NCBI GenBank assembly: GCA_963697525.1
Contig: OY969087.1
Location: forward strand, 4,340,001 to 4,404,000
Length of the DNA stretch: 64,000 nt
DNA from: Bradymonas sp963697525
GTDB taxonomy: Bacteria; Myxococcota_A; Bradymonadia; Bradymonadales; Bradymonadaceae
Direction: 5' to 3'
Positions 8,553 to 17,624 of this stretch are shown here, in pieces (the stretch's first letter is position 1; each line of letters begins with the position of its first letter). The notes beneath the pieces were generated by a model that worked only from the letters and a program-made list of their open reading frames with translations, made no database searches and had not been told where the DNA came from. Both the position numbers and the translations under genes were made by a program.

Positions 8553-9365
8553 TTATCGAATCGTAAATTGCAGGGCGACGTTGGCCGAGGCGAAGGCCAG
8601 CGTCGAGAAAAAGGCGTCTTCGGTGGACTCGCCGACGCTGACCGCGCGCCGCGCGGCGTCGGCGCGTCGGCCGTAGTGGCCGGTGGCCAGCGCGTGCAGT
8701 CGCGCGTCGACCACCAGGGCCACCCCGTCCAAAAATTGGATGGTCATGCCCAGCCCGCTCGAAGCGGCCAGCCCCAGCCGGTAGGGCCCCGCCGTACGGG
8801 TGACGTGGGTGATGACCAACTGGGCGCCCACCGGCACGAAGACGTCGAACGCCTTGCCCGGCCAGAAGAATCGGTAGTCACCGCCGAGCCCGAAAACAAG
8901 CAGCGTATTGCGGCTGTTGGTCGGGATGGTCTGGTCCAGCGCGGGGCTAATCTGCTGGTAACCCACGCCGCTGTCGTCGACGGAGCCATCGGGGCGCACG
9001 CGCGTGATCGGCAAGCTGCGATCGCCGCGATGGTGAATCTCGTTGGCGGTCAGGTCGAACCAACTCACGCTCAGCCCCGCGGCGATATTGGACGCGATCA
9101 GCCGCAGGGCCACGCTGGTCCCCGTGCCCGTGGTCACGTCGGCCAGCGACGGGCGCAGCAAAAAGCGGCCCTGGTCATCGGTCTGACTGCGGTCGACGGT
9201 GGTGACGACTTCGTTGCGCAGGTAGGAGGTGAGCCCGGCGGCCGTGCCGGCCTCGACCTCCACGCCGAATTTGGGCGGCGCGGCGCAGGCCGTGGCGCTG
9301 AAGCCGGCGACGACAACGCCGGTCAGCAGTACCAGGCCAACTATATGAGCGGCGGACAGGCGCAC
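8553..9365 (-). CDS. Exported protein, probable outer-membrane beta-barrel
   Basis: A GTG start preceded by GTGGAG (six-base spacing) opens a 270-residue protein with a signal peptide (hydrophobic core IVGLVLLTGVVVAGF, likely cleavage after TACA). The mature part alternates polar and hydrophobic residues in short strands and ends FASANVALQFTIR, resembling an outer-membrane porin-like barrel with an aromatic near the C-terminus. No family motif is recognised. It lies four bases upstream of the ATL gene and 46 bases downstream of a lipoprotein gene on the same strand. Confidence 0.65.
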   Translation of the reverse strand: MRLSAAHIVGLVLLTGVVVAGFSATACAAPPKFGVEVEAGTAAGLTSYLRNEVVTTVDRSQTDDQGRFLLRPSLADVTTGTGTSVALRLIASNIAAGLSVSWFDLTANEIHHRGDRSLPITRVRPDGSVDDSGVGYQQISPALDQTIPTNSRNTLLVFGLGGDYRFFWPGKAFDVFVPVGAQLVITHVTRTAGPYRLGLAASSGLGMTIQFLDGVALVVDARLHALATGHYGRRADAARRAVSVGESTEDAFFSTLAFASANVALQFTIR

Positions 9366-9411
9366 GCGCTACTCCACTTCTTTTGTGCCGCAGGCCGACT
9401 GACCGGCGCAC

Positions 9412-10416
9412 TTATCGCGCGGCATCCGCAGAAACCAGCTCCAGCGACTGCACCAACGCGTCAATCACGGACTGATTTTTCTCATACAGCGGCGCCGGCG
9501 TCGAGACGACAAGCTGGATGGCGCGCTCGCCGCGGGTGATAAATCGGTAGCTCACGCGCATGGGCACGCCGTCGACGGGCGCCGCATCGCGCGCCAGGCG
9601 TACGTCGTCGGCCGCGTGCACTTCCTTGTGCGAGGGCACGTGCAGATGGGCGCGTTCGAGCGCGACGGTGGCGTATTTGGCGGCGTCGATGGGGTAATCG
9701 AGCTTCTCGTCGAGGATCTCGGCGGTGATCAGATGCGAGGGAAGGGAGACGACCACGCGGTTGGCCTTGTGGTGGTCGACGCGCCAGCGCGCCCGCACGG
9801 CGCCGCCGAGCTTGTCGGGAAGCTTCAGGCGCCAGCCGTCGCCGGTGACCATATCGTCGGCCGGCGAGGAGGCCGCCAGCGCGCGGGCCGAGGCGGGGAG
9901 CTGTGCGCTGGCGACGACGTGCGCGCGTGTCTCGGCGGTGTGGGCGAGCCCGGCGGGCGTACCCCAAGTCTCGAGCACGTAGGTCTGGCCGGCGGCGTTG
10001 GCGATGAGAAGTTCACAGCGCAGGTGTTCGCCGCCGTCGGTCACCTTTGCGACGATTTGCTCGGCGGGCGTGTCTCCCAGATGGGACCGAGAGGCGTCGG
10101 TGATGTCGGCCGAGTCGAAGGCTTCGTCGAGCCAGATGGACGCCCAGGTCTGATGGGCGGCGGCGATCACCGGCGAGGGCAGGCGCCGAAGGCGCATGCG
10201 CACCGGCTCGATGGGGTGGCGAATCTCGAAGAGGGTGCCCGCCGGGGCCGACGCCGCCTCGCGCACCCAATCGTTGGGGCGGGCCAGGGTGGCGTCGGCG
10301 TCCGGGCGGCGCATGCGCTGGAAGGACTGGCAGCCCGCCACGAGCAGGACGGCCAGCCCCACCAATAGCCATAGCGCGGCTTTGCCTCGAAGGTGCTTGA
10401 ACGACGTCAATTGCAT
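9412..10416 (-). CDS. Predicted lipoprotein of unknown function
   Basis: 334 residues. The N-terminus is basic, then hydrophobic (LWLLVGLAVLLVAGC), and has a lipobox LVAGC with the modified Cys at about 29. The mature region has no motif I recognise; a segment with SGDGWRLKLPD-like spacing and the IQLVVSTPAPLYEKNQSVIDALVQSLEL end resembles the PsbP/Mog1p-type domains seen in small exported proteins elsewhere in this window, but weakly. It sits 26 bases after gltX on the same strand and probably belongs to that transcription unit. Confidence 0.65.
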   Translation of the reverse strand: MQLTSFKHLRGKAALWLLVGLAVLLVAGCQSFQRMRRPDADATLARPNDWVREAASAPAGTLFEIRHPIEPVRMRLRRLPSPVIAAAHQTWASIWLDEAFDSADITDASRSHLGDTPAEQIVAKVTDGGEHLRCELLIANAAGQTYVLETWGTPAGLAHTAETRAHVVASAQLPASARALAASSPADDMVTGDGWRLKLPDKLGGAVRARWRVDHHKANRVVVSLPSHLITAEILDEKLDYPIDAAKYATVALERAHLHVPSHKEVHAADDVRLARDAAPVDGVPMRVSYRFITRGERAIQLVVSTPAPLYEKNQSVIDALVQSLELVSADAAR

Positions 10417-10442
10417 GGCCGCCCGGGGGAGCCAGGGGAGCG

Positions 10443-11837
10443 TTATTCGGTGCGCTCTTTCATGATGGCCAGGCCCTCCTCGAGCCGGGCCAGCGTGCGC
10501 TCACGACCGGCCAAATAGACCGTGGCGAAGACGCCGGGGCTGGAGGTGCCGCCGGTCAGGCACACGCGGGTGGGCTGGGCGAAATGCTTCAGCCCCATGT
10601 CGTGCTTGTCGCACTGGCCGCGGTAGACCTGCTCGATGGCCTCGGCGCTCCACTCGTCGAGCCCGGACAGCTCTGCGACGAGGTCGGTGAAGGCGTCGGC
10701 GTATTTGGGCTTGAGCCACTTGTCGACGGCCTTCTCGTCGCGCTCGACGCTGTCAGAGAAGAAGTACGCGCTCATCTCGGTCATCTCGACCAGGGTTTTG
10801 GCGCGCTCGCGCATCTCCGAGGTGATGCCCACCAGGCGCTCGTCGACCTCGACGTCGAAGCCGGCCTCGGCCAAAAACGGCTGCCAGCGCTGGGCGAGTT
10901 CGGCGGGGGTGAGCCGCTTCATCCACTCGCTGTTGACCCACTGGAATTTGACGACGTCGAATTGGGAGGCGCCTTTGCCCACGTGGTCGAAGTCGAAGTA
11001 CTCGATGAGCTCGTCCATCGAGAACAGCTCCTGGTCGCCGTGGGACCAGCCCAGGCGGGCCAGGTAGTTGTTGACCGCCTCGCGCAGGTAGCCCAGCGCC
11101 CGGTACTCGGGCACCGAGGTGCTGCCCTTGCGCTTGCTCAGCCCGGCGACCAGCGGCACGTGGCCGAAGGTGGGGGGCTGGGCGCCCAGCGCCTCGTAGA
11201 CCGGCAATTGGCGGAAGGCGTTGTTGAGGTGGTCGTCGCCGCGGATGACGTGGGTGATATTCATGGCCACGTCGTCGCATACCACCGTGAAGTTGTAGGT
11301 CGGGCTGCCGTCGCTGCGCAGGATGATGAAGTCGTCGAGCTCGCCGGCCGACTTGGTGACCGGGCCCTGGACCATGTCATCGATGGTCAGCTCGCCTTCC
11401 AGCGGGGATTTGAAGCGCACCACGAAGGGCTCGCCCTCGGGGTGGTCGTCGCGGTCGCGCCAGATACGCGAGTACGACGACAGGTCGCCGCCGGACTCCA
11501 GCGCCTGCTGGCGGCGCTCCTCGAGCTCCTCCTTGGTGGCGAAACATTTGTAGGCCAGGCCCCGCTGGAGCAGGTCGTCGACCTTCTCCTTGTAATAGTC
11601 CATGCGCTCGGTCTGGAAGAACGGGCCCTCATCGGCCTTCATGCCCATCCATTCCATCGCCTCGAGGATGGCGTCGGTGTACTCGGGCTTGCTGCGCTCG
11701 AGGTCGGTGTCTTCGATGCGCAGGATGAAGGTGCCGTCGTTGTGGCGGGCGTACAGGTAGTTGAACAACGCGGTGCGCGCGTTGCCCATGTGCAAAAAGC
11801 CCGTGTTGGAGGGCGCAAAGCGTACGCGAACAGACAT
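10443..11837 (-). CDS. gltX: Glutamyl-tRNA synthetase
   Basis: A class I aminoacyl-tRNA synthetase that charges tRNA-Glu (and possibly tRNA-Gln where GatCAB operates). The HIGH signature appears as HMGN (residues 16-19) in PSNTGFLHMGNART, and the KMSKS loop as LSKRKGS. GPFFQTERMDYY, the zinc-site region and the YNFTVVCDDVAMNITHVIRGDDHL motif are intact. The 464-residue length is normal. The P-S-N (usual P-S-P) and H-M-G (usual H-I-G) variants are conservative. It is the first gene of a minus-strand run that continues into a lipoprotein, a barrel-like protein, ATL and a membrane protein. Confidence 0.95.
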   Translation of the reverse strand: MSVRVRFAPSNTGFLHMGNARTALFNYLYARHNDGTFILRIEDTDLERSKPEYTDAILEAMEWMGMKADEGPFFQTERMDYYKEKVDDLLQRGLAYKCFATKEELEERRQQALESGGDLSSYSRIWRDRDDHPEGEPFVVRFKSPLEGELTIDDMVQGPVTKSAGELDDFIILRSDGSPTYNFTVVCDDVAMNITHVIRGDDHLNNAFRQLPVYEALGAQPPTFGHVPLVAGLSKRKGSTSVPEYRALGYLREAVNNYLARLGWSHGDQELFSMDELIEYFDFDHVGKGASQFDVVKFQWVNSEWMKRLTPAELAQRWQPFLAEAGFDVEVDERLVGITSEMRERAKTLVEMTEMSAYFFSDSVERDEKAVDKWLKPKYADAFTDLVAELSGLDEWSAEAIEQVYRGQCDKHDMGLKHFAQPTRVCLTGGTSSPGVFATVYLAGRERTLARLEEGLAIMKERTE

Positions 11838-12113
11838 GAGTGGCTCCGTCGGTCGGGGCGATTGGTAATGGTTGCGGTGATCGATGCGGCAGCGCCGAAA
11901 TGATGCGGCGATCCCCCTCGACCTAACACGCTGCGAAAATGGCGGTCAAGCCGGTGGCAGGGCAAAAATCAGCCCGGAAAGCTTCACGCCCGCGGCCTTC
12001 TGTGGTTCAATGGGCGCCGAAGTCGGAGCCGAGTTGTCGCCGTTGGAGGCGCCTGGTTGCGTGAAACATGCGAATCATTGTGTGTTCGGGCTGATCCAAT
12101 ACGAGGAAGGCTG
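11838..12113. other. Divergent intergenic region
   Basis: 276 bases between the gltX start and the LysM/endopeptidase start. I see no gene, no strong inverted repeat and no convincing pair of promoter boxes. The only clear site is the GAGGAAGG ribosome-binding sequence at 12102-12109 that fixes the start of the plus-strand gene. Confidence 0.5.
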
Positions 12114-13139
12114 ATGAAAATTCGTCGGGTGATGTGTGCGTCAGTGGTCGCTGCAATGATGGTGTCGGGCGTGGGTCCGGCCATGGCCGCGAACTCCGCG
12201 GCCAAACGCGGCAAGCTCATCCACTATACGGTAAACCCGGGAGACACCCTGGGAAGTATCGCGCTGCAATTCGGCGTGGACTTCGACGATATTCGCTCCT
12301 GGAACGATCTCGACGGGCTGTCGGTGCCCCCGGGCAAAGAGCTCATCGTCAAGTCCAACAAAAAGCCCAAGCATAAGAAGCGCCATCGGCTGCTGCCGGT
12401 CATCCACGTCATCCGCCGCGGCGACACCTTCGAGGGCATCGCCCACGAATACCACGTCAAGACCAAGAGCGTGCGCCGGTGGAACCGCCACCTCAACCCG
12501 CGCAAGCTGCAGATCGGCCAGCGCGTGCGCCTGTATATCCCGGGGCGCGACGGCAAGTCGGTGTCCTGGGGTGAGGCCAGCCACGGCCGGCTGTACAACG
12601 GCGTGGCCCTGCGCAACAGCCCGGGACTCGAGGTGCGCAACGTGGCGCGCTCGTACGCCACCCGGCGCACCATTCGGCTGCTGCGCGACGCGGTGGCCGA
12701 CGTCAAGGCGCGCTGGCCGGACGCCCCGGCGCTGGTCGTCGGCGACCTGAGCTACAAGCGCGGCGGTCGCATGCGCCCGCACGCCAGCCATCAGAGCGGG
12801 CGCGACGCCGACGTCAGCTATTATTATAAGGGCGACGTCCAACTGCCGGGCCTGATCCCGATGACCTACGAGACGCTGGACGCGGTCAAGACCTGGCACC
12901 TGTTCAAGACGCTCATCGACACGGACAAGGTCGAGTATATCTTCGTGGACCGCCCGCTGCAGCGGGAGCTGTACGAGTACGCCCGCTCCATCGGCTATAC
13001 CAAGGAGCAGTTGGCGCCGATCATCCAGTACCCGCGCCCCAACTCCGACCGCGAGGGCATCATTCGGTACGTGCACGGCCACGACTCTCATTTCCACATT
13101 CGCTTTACATGTGGGCCGCACGACCGTCATTGTGAATGA
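12114..13139 (+). CDS. LysM-domain murein endopeptidase, MepA (M74) type
   Basis: A 341-residue exported protein: signal peptide (MKIRRVMCASVVAAMMVSG, cleavage near AMA-AN), two LysM domains (about 36-80, IHYTVNPGDTLGSIALQF; and about 98-143, IHVIRRGDTFEGIAHEY), then a MepA-like catalytic domain. The zinc and catalytic segments HASHQSGRDADVSY and HGHDSHFHIRF plus CGPHDRHCE match penicillin-insensitive D-Ala-meso-DAP endopeptidases. The LysM pair would tether it to peptidoglycan. The ATG at 12114 follows GAGGAAGG with four-base spacing; upstream in-frame starts lack a signal. It leads a plus-strand series with the SRPBCC and Trp-like genes. Confidence 0.88.
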   Translation: MKIRRVMCASVVAAMMVSGVGPAMAANSAAKRGKLIHYTVNPGDTLGSIALQFGVDFDDIRSWNDLDGLSVPPGKELIVKSNKKPKHKKRHRLLPVIHVIRRGDTFEGIAHEYHVKTKSVRRWNRHLNPRKLQIGQRVRLYIPGRDGKSVSWGEASHGRLYNGVALRNSPGLEVRNVARSYATRRTIRLLRDAVADVKARWPDAPALVVGDLSYKRGGRMRPHASHQSGRDADVSYYYKGDVQLPGLIPMTYETLDAVKTWHLFKTLIDTDKVEYIFVDRPLQRELYEYARSIGYTKEQLAPIIQYPRPNSDREGIIRYVHGHDSHFHIRFTCGPHDRHCE

Positions 13140-13217
13140 TATTGTTGCGCTGTTTGACCGGCGGGTGCGCCCAGCACGGCGGCCGCGCCAACACTCTTTT
13201 GGACCGAGAGAACGCAT

Positions 13218-13670
13218 ATGGCCTGGATTGAGGGAACCGAGGAGCAGACCTTCGTCGTCAACGCCCCCTACGAGCAGGTGATCGAGTTTTTCAGCGATCC
13301 CGCCATCTTTTCGGACTGCCTGACCGAGGTGGAGACGGCCGAGGAGATCGAGCCGTACGTGTGGCGCTGGGTGCTCGAAGAGAAGTCCGAAAAGGGCATC
13401 ACCTACCAGGCCGATTACACCGTGGAGTACGAGCGCAAGGACGACCACGTCGAGTGGCATACCCGCGAGGGCAATATGCGCTCGGAGGGCATCTGCCGGT
13501 GCAAGGAGTTGGGCGAGGCGCGCACCGAGGTGTTCTATCGGGAGACCATCGCCACCGACCTGCCCATCCCGAGGCTTCTGGCCAAGGTCTTTAGCCCCAT
13601 CGTCGCCCGCGAGATTCGCCAGGGTGTCGGCGGCTTCTTGGACGCCGCGCGCGCCAAGCTGCAGTCGTAA
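13218..13670 (+). CDS. SRPBCC (START-like) family protein
   Basis: A 150-residue cytoplasmic protein with the polyketide-cyclase/START-like pattern: an N-terminal strand EQTFVVNAPYEQVIEFFSDP, a central sheet (EIEPYVWRWVLEEKSEKGITYQADYTV broken across strands) and a long C-terminal helix (EIRQGVGGFLDAARAKLQS). These domains bind small hydrophobic ligands. No catalytic residues can be assigned. It lies 78 bases after the endopeptidase gene and 44 bases before the TrpB-like gene, all on the plus strand. Confidence 0.8.
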   Translation: MAWIEGTEEQTFVVNAPYEQVIEFFSDPAIFSDCLTEVETAEEIEPYVWRWVLEEKSEKGITYQADYTVEYERKDDHVEWHTREGNMRSEGICRCKELGEARTEVFYRETIATDLPIPRLLAKVFSPIVAREIRQGVGGFLDAARAKLQS

Positions 13671-13714
13671 TCGGCGCCCGCGCGGCTCTTTTCTCGTAGT
13701 GTGAGTAAAAGCCC

Positions 13715-14905
13715 ATGAGTGGCCAACCAAAGTCGGGACGCTTCGGCCGCTTCGGGGGGCGGTATGTCGCCGAGGCATTATGGACTCCGCTCCAGGAGAT
13801 CGCCGAGGCGTTCGAGTCGGCGGTGGCCGACGCCGGGTTCATGGAACAATTCGAGGATCTGCTCGACCACCGCATCGGCCGGCCCACGCCGCTGACGCTG
13901 TTGGCCAACCTCTCCGAACACGCCGGGGGAGGGCGGTTGTGGCTCAAGCGCGAAGATCTGTGCCAGGGGGGCAATTTCACCGCCAACCTGGCGGCGGCGT
14001 GTGCGCTGTTGGCCAAGCGCATGGGCCGCGAGTGGCTCGTCGGCGAGACGGCCACCGGCGAGTACGGCGTCGCCCTGGCGTCGATGGGCAATAGCCTGGG
14101 CCTGAAGACGCGCATCTTCATGGGGCGCGAAGACCGCGACTCCGAGCCGCTGATGGTGCGGCGCATGGAGGAGCTGGGCGTGGTGCTGGAGACGGTCGAC
14201 TCGACGCTTCGCGGGCGCAAGGTCGCCTGCTCGGAGGCGCTTCGCTGGTGGGCTACCCACTCGACCAGCAGCTTTTATTGCCCCAGCTCACTGGCCGCCC
14301 CCGACCCATTCCCGCGCATGAGCGCGTTTTTCCTGTCGGTCATCGGCGCCGAGACCCGCGTGCAGGTCAGCCGGCGCGGGTGCAACCCCGAATACGTCAT
14401 CGCCCCGGTGGGAAGCGGCGGCTTTGCCGCGGGATTGTTCGCGGAGTTCATCGCCGACGACATGGTCCAATTGGCCGGGGTGCAGTCCGCCGGCGAGGGC
14501 CTGTCCGGGCGCCACGCCGCCAGCGTCGTCGCCGGGCGGCCCGGTGTCTTCCAGGGGACCTACTCGTTTTTGCTGCAAGATGACGACGGTCAGGTGCTCT
14601 CACCGGCGAGCATCGCCGGAGGCCTGAGCGTGCCCAATGTCGGCCCGCAACACGCCCAGTGGGCCGAGCAGGGGCGCGTGCATTATGTCGCGGTCACCGA
14701 CGAAGAGGCCCTCGAAGGGGTGCAAAAATTGTTGGATTTCGAGGGGCTGTTGGTGTCTCTGGAGGCTGGCCACGCGCTGGCCTACGCCCTCAAATTGCTG
14801 CCCACGCTGGGCGAGGATCAGGACGTGGTGGTCGGCATCTCCGGCGGGGGCCTTCGCGACTTGCCCAGGCTGGCCGACTGTGACGAGCCGGGAGGCGAGC
14901 GATGA
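13715..14905 (+). CDS. TrpB-like protein lacking the PLP lysine (probable pseudoenzyme)
   Basis: 396 residues, colinear with tryptophan synthase beta chain from the N-terminal RFGRFGGRYVAEALWTPLQE to the end. Ungapped comparison with the known TrpB motif (KREDL-HGGAHKTN) gives KREDLCQGGNFTAN, so the Schiff-base Lys is Thr89 and the preceding His is Phe88. The phosphate-binding GGGSN is GSGGF (233-237). The serine contacting the pyridine nitrogen (SGRG) is Gly in SGGGLRD, and the Asp305 equivalent is His323. The catalytic Glu in GETATGEYG is kept. The fold should persist but PLP chemistry should not. It overlaps the TrpA-like gene by ATGA. It was probably retained for binding, allostery or a new role; a true trpB is expected elsewhere. 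Confidence 0.88.
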   Translation: MSGQPKSGRFGRFGGRYVAEALWTPLQEIAEAFESAVADAGFMEQFEDLLDHRIGRPTPLTLLANLSEHAGGGRLWLKREDLCQGGNFTANLAAACALLAKRMGREWLVGETATGEYGVALASMGNSLGLKTRIFMGREDRDSEPLMVRRMEELGVVLETVDSTLRGRKVACSEALRWWATHSTSSFYCPSSLAAPDPFPRMSAFFLSVIGAETRVQVSRRGCNPEYVIAPVGSGGFAAGLFAEFIADDMVQLAGVQSAGEGLSGRHAASVVAGRPGVFQGTYSFLLQDDDGQVLSPASIAGGLSVPNVGPQHAQWAEQGRVHYVAVTDEEALEGVQKLLDFEGLLVSLEAGHALAYALKLLPTLGEDQDVVVGISGGGLRDLPRLADCDEPGGER

Positions 14906-15735
14906 ACGAGCGACTCGCATATATTTGCCGGCGCGCCAGCGACCAGAAACAGCGGATCTTGATGACCGCGCTGGTCGCCGCCGACCCCTACCTCGACGCC
15001 ACCCTCGACTATATGAAGGTGCTCGCCGACGAGGGCGCCGACGTCATCGAGCTGATCTTTCCGTTCTCCGACCCCACCTACCACGGCGCGGTCATCCAGC
15101 GCGCCTCGGCGCGGGCGATCCGCGAAGAGGTGACCTGGGACGAGATCGTGGAGTTGGGCCAGAAATTTCGCCAGACGCACGAGACGCCGGTCTTCTTTTC
15201 GACCTACTACAATCGCATCCTGGCGCGCGGGGTCGACGCCTTCGTCGACTGCCTCATCGAGGCCGACTTCGACGGCGCCATGGTCACCGACTTGCCGTGG
15301 GAAGAGGGCGGCGAGCTGCGCGAGGCGCTGCGCGCTCAGCACCTGACGCTGCCGTCGGCGGTGGCCCCGACGACGACGATGGAGCGCTTCCGCGAGATCG
15401 CCGCCGGCTCGGAGGGCTTTCTGATCTGGACGGGCCACTCCGGCGGCGAGCCCACCATCTCGACCGAGGCGTTCGACGAGCGCATGGTCGAGTTCCGCGA
15501 CAGCACCAGCCTGCCGGTCCTGGCGTCGATGAAGATCTCGACCGGCCACGACGCCCAGGCCATCGCCGCCAATTGCGACGGCGTGCTGGTGGGCTCGGCG
15601 CTGGTGTGGCTCATCGAGGGCCGCGGGCCCAACATCACCGACAGCCTGTCCCAATTCGTCGGCGAGCTACGCCGCGGGGTCGACCAGCAGCTCGAGCCGC
15701 CCGAAGAGGACGGCTCGTCTGATGGCGAGGCTTAG
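14902..15735 (+). CDS. TrpA-like protein with altered active site
   Basis: 277 residues with the TrpA TIM-barrel signature ADEGADVIELIFPFSDPTYHG. The catalytic Glu of TrpA (Glu49) is kept as Glu50, but the second catalytic acid (Asp60, normally PFSDPLADG) is His61. The Tyr175/Arg179 loop, normally YLLSRAGVTG, reads IWTGHSGGEPT. The phosphate-binding GSALVWLIEG segment remains. Indole-3-glycerol phosphate cleavage is therefore doubtful. The start ATG overlaps the stop of the TrpB-like gene (ATGA), so both subunits are likely made stoichiometrically and may still form a complex. The TAG stop is the first three bases of the adjacent inverted-repeat element, and the acidic tail EPPEEDGSSDGEA may be partly an insertion product. 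Confidence 0.85.
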   Translation: MNERLAYICRRASDQKQRILMTALVAADPYLDATLDYMKVLADEGADVIELIFPFSDPTYHGAVIQRASARAIREEVTWDEIVELGQKFRQTHETPVFFSTYYNRILARGVDAFVDCLIEADFDGAMVTDLPWEEGGELREALRAQHLTLPSAVAPTTTMERFREIAAGSEGFLIWTGHSGGEPTISTEAFDERMVEFRDSTSLPVLASMKISTGHDAQAIAANCDGVLVGSALVWLIEGRGPNITDSLSQFVGELRRGVDQQLEPPEEDGSSDGEA

Positions 15736-15901
15736 TACTACAACGTCACTTTCCACGCGGCACCTCGTCGGCCCACAGAACCGATGCCTGCGTTCATCCT
15801 CCTCGACGATGCTCAGCCGCATCGCCTCGTCGTCTGAGCCTTGGCCTCGGCCCAGTGGTCTCGCCGATGGCGCTCACGCCGAAAGTGACGTTGTAGTACT
15901 A
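15733..15901. mobile_element. MITE-like element with 21-bp perfect terminal inverted repeats
   Basis: The left end TAGTACTACAACGTCACTTT(C) at 15733-15753 is repeated exactly in inverted orientation at 15881-15901. The 127-base interior has no coding potential I can support; it holds a small internal inverted repeat GCTCAG...CTGAGC. The outer flanks match for three further bases after one mismatch. Size and structure fit a non-autonomous miniature inverted-repeat element; the parent transposase is not in this window. It supplies the stop codon of the TrpA-like gene. Confidence 0.75.
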
Positions 15902-15919
15902 GGCCAAATCAACGTTTTA

Positions 15920-17624
15920 TCAGGGGGATTCGGGCGTGAACGTGATGTTGTCGACCCATCCGCTGTGTTTGATGATGTGGTTAGGGTCGTAGGTGTGGCT
16001 TCCCCGATACGCGTACTGAAACCGCAGGACGTGAGTACCGGGCGCGAGCACCGGCGTCGTCACCGTGGCCCAGTCGTTGCTGCCCGTGAGCGCACCGGCA
16101 TTATTGCTGATGTCGCAGCCGGTGACGGTGTCCGTACACTGAGCAGTCGCGGTGGCGTCCAAACAATAGACCAGTGTATCGTCACTCTCTCCTTTCGAGC
16201 GCCATTCAAACGTGAATCTGCCCGCTCTTGGTGCCGTGACCGGGATTTCGAGCCAGTTTTGGGGGTATGTCGAGTTTCCCGAGGCCGCCAGTGCGGTGTC
16301 CGACCCGTCGCTGGTGTAGCTCCATGGTAGCCCGCCCGGGGTGCTGCTGGTGCAGACGCCGTACGGAAGGTTGTAAAATGGTGCGCTGTAGTCTTCGAAC
16401 CTGATTGGCGCCAGGAGCACGCGCTCACCAACCTCGCTGGTGGCGGCGTCGTCGAGGTACTGAATCAGCAGGTTGGGGGCGTGGGAGGAGTTAGGTCGAA
16501 TGACGAAGATGTTGGCGACCGTTCCCGCCGCAAACAGCGGGCCGTTGATCATGAAGTCGTAGGTGTCGCCACTGGCGTCTACCAGGCTCAGCCCGACGCG
16601 GTCTTCACCGGTCACGAGCGTGGCGGCCGACGGCGTGCCGAACGCGGCGTCGGAGAAGATGGCCTGATCCGACCCCAACGCGAACACGTCGACCGTATCG
16701 TCCAACGCGTCCGCATTGATGAGGCGCAGCCGTGCCGACGCGCCGGGGTCCGAGATGTCGTCGTCGAGCCTCAGAAAGCCCAGAATCACTGGAAGTACTT
16801 GCGTTGGGAACCAGCGGGTACGCAACGAGGGTCGACTGCGCCGCGACTGGAAAGTCAATCGGATCCGTCGTCGTAGAGACGAAGCCGTCGTATTTGATAT
16901 CGAACCTATGCGAGCCGCTGTCGATGATGGTTGGAGCGGTCGGCTGGTCCAGGTGTGCGGAGGCGATTGGTTGCGTCTGGCCCGATTCGAGCACCTCGAC
17001 GTCGGTCCAAGGGGAAAATAGCCATACGGTGCGCATGGTGTTTTGAGCGAGCACCTGGTCGACGGTGAACTTGGCGACGTCGACCGAGCAGCCGTCGGAA
17101 GCGACCAGAGCCAGGTCAAATGGACCTCCGGACAGCTTCGGGGTCAGGCGAAACTCGCCCGCGGAAGCGCCGGGAGCCATCGTGAAGCCTCGTCCGGCAA
17201 GGTGAATCTCGACACCGTCGGTCCTGTTGAGCGCGACCGTCAGCGGGGCGCTGGGGTGTTGCACCACGAAGGTCTGGTCGGTGCCGGTAATCTCGCCGAT
17301 CGCCAGGGGCTCTCCGCAGGCGTCGGCGGGTGGTGCGTGGCGACAAATGTCGGTCGAGGTACCAGCGATGACCTCGTCGGTCGACAGCGCGCCATTGGCG
17401 TCTGCGTCCAGGCCGCTGATGATGCGCACCCCGCCATTCGGACAGGCGTCGCCCGGCTCGATGGCCTCGGTCTCGACCAGGGAGTGGGCCCCGGGCGCGC
17501 CGGCATCGCCCGCGGGGCCGAGCGGTCCCTGTGCGCCTTGTTCGGCGCCGCCACACGCAGAGAGCGCGCCAACCAGGCAGAGGGTCAGGATGCAGCCGGT
17601 CGCTTTGTTATCGAACGGTCTCAT
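15920..17624 (-). pseudogene. Gly-X-Y lipoprotein with DUF4397-like and beta-sandwich domains, frameshifted
   Basis: The 5' part (17624 to about 16805) encodes a lipoprotein signal (LVGALSACGG), a collagen-like run GAQGPLGPAGDAGAPGA, a calcium-loop repeat (GLDADANGALSTDEV) and the Ig-like domain shared with the two upstream paralogues. It then continues to VAYPLVP. Sense is lost there and resumes in the next frame at about 16800 with VILGFLRLDDDISDPG, a DUF4397-like segment (ARLRLINADALDDTVDVF) and a C-terminal jelly-roll ending SGWVDNITFTPESP. Removing one base from the GGG run near 16805-16809 restores a single protein of about 567 residues. Either a real mutation or a sequencing error is possible. 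The start overlaps the previous stop (ATGA). Confidence 0.75.

Noticed and set aside
15722..16330. Plus-strand open frame across the MITE-like element
   Set aside because: It starts inside the TrpA-like gene and continues antisense through the jelly-roll domain of the frameshifted lipoprotein; no family resemblance.
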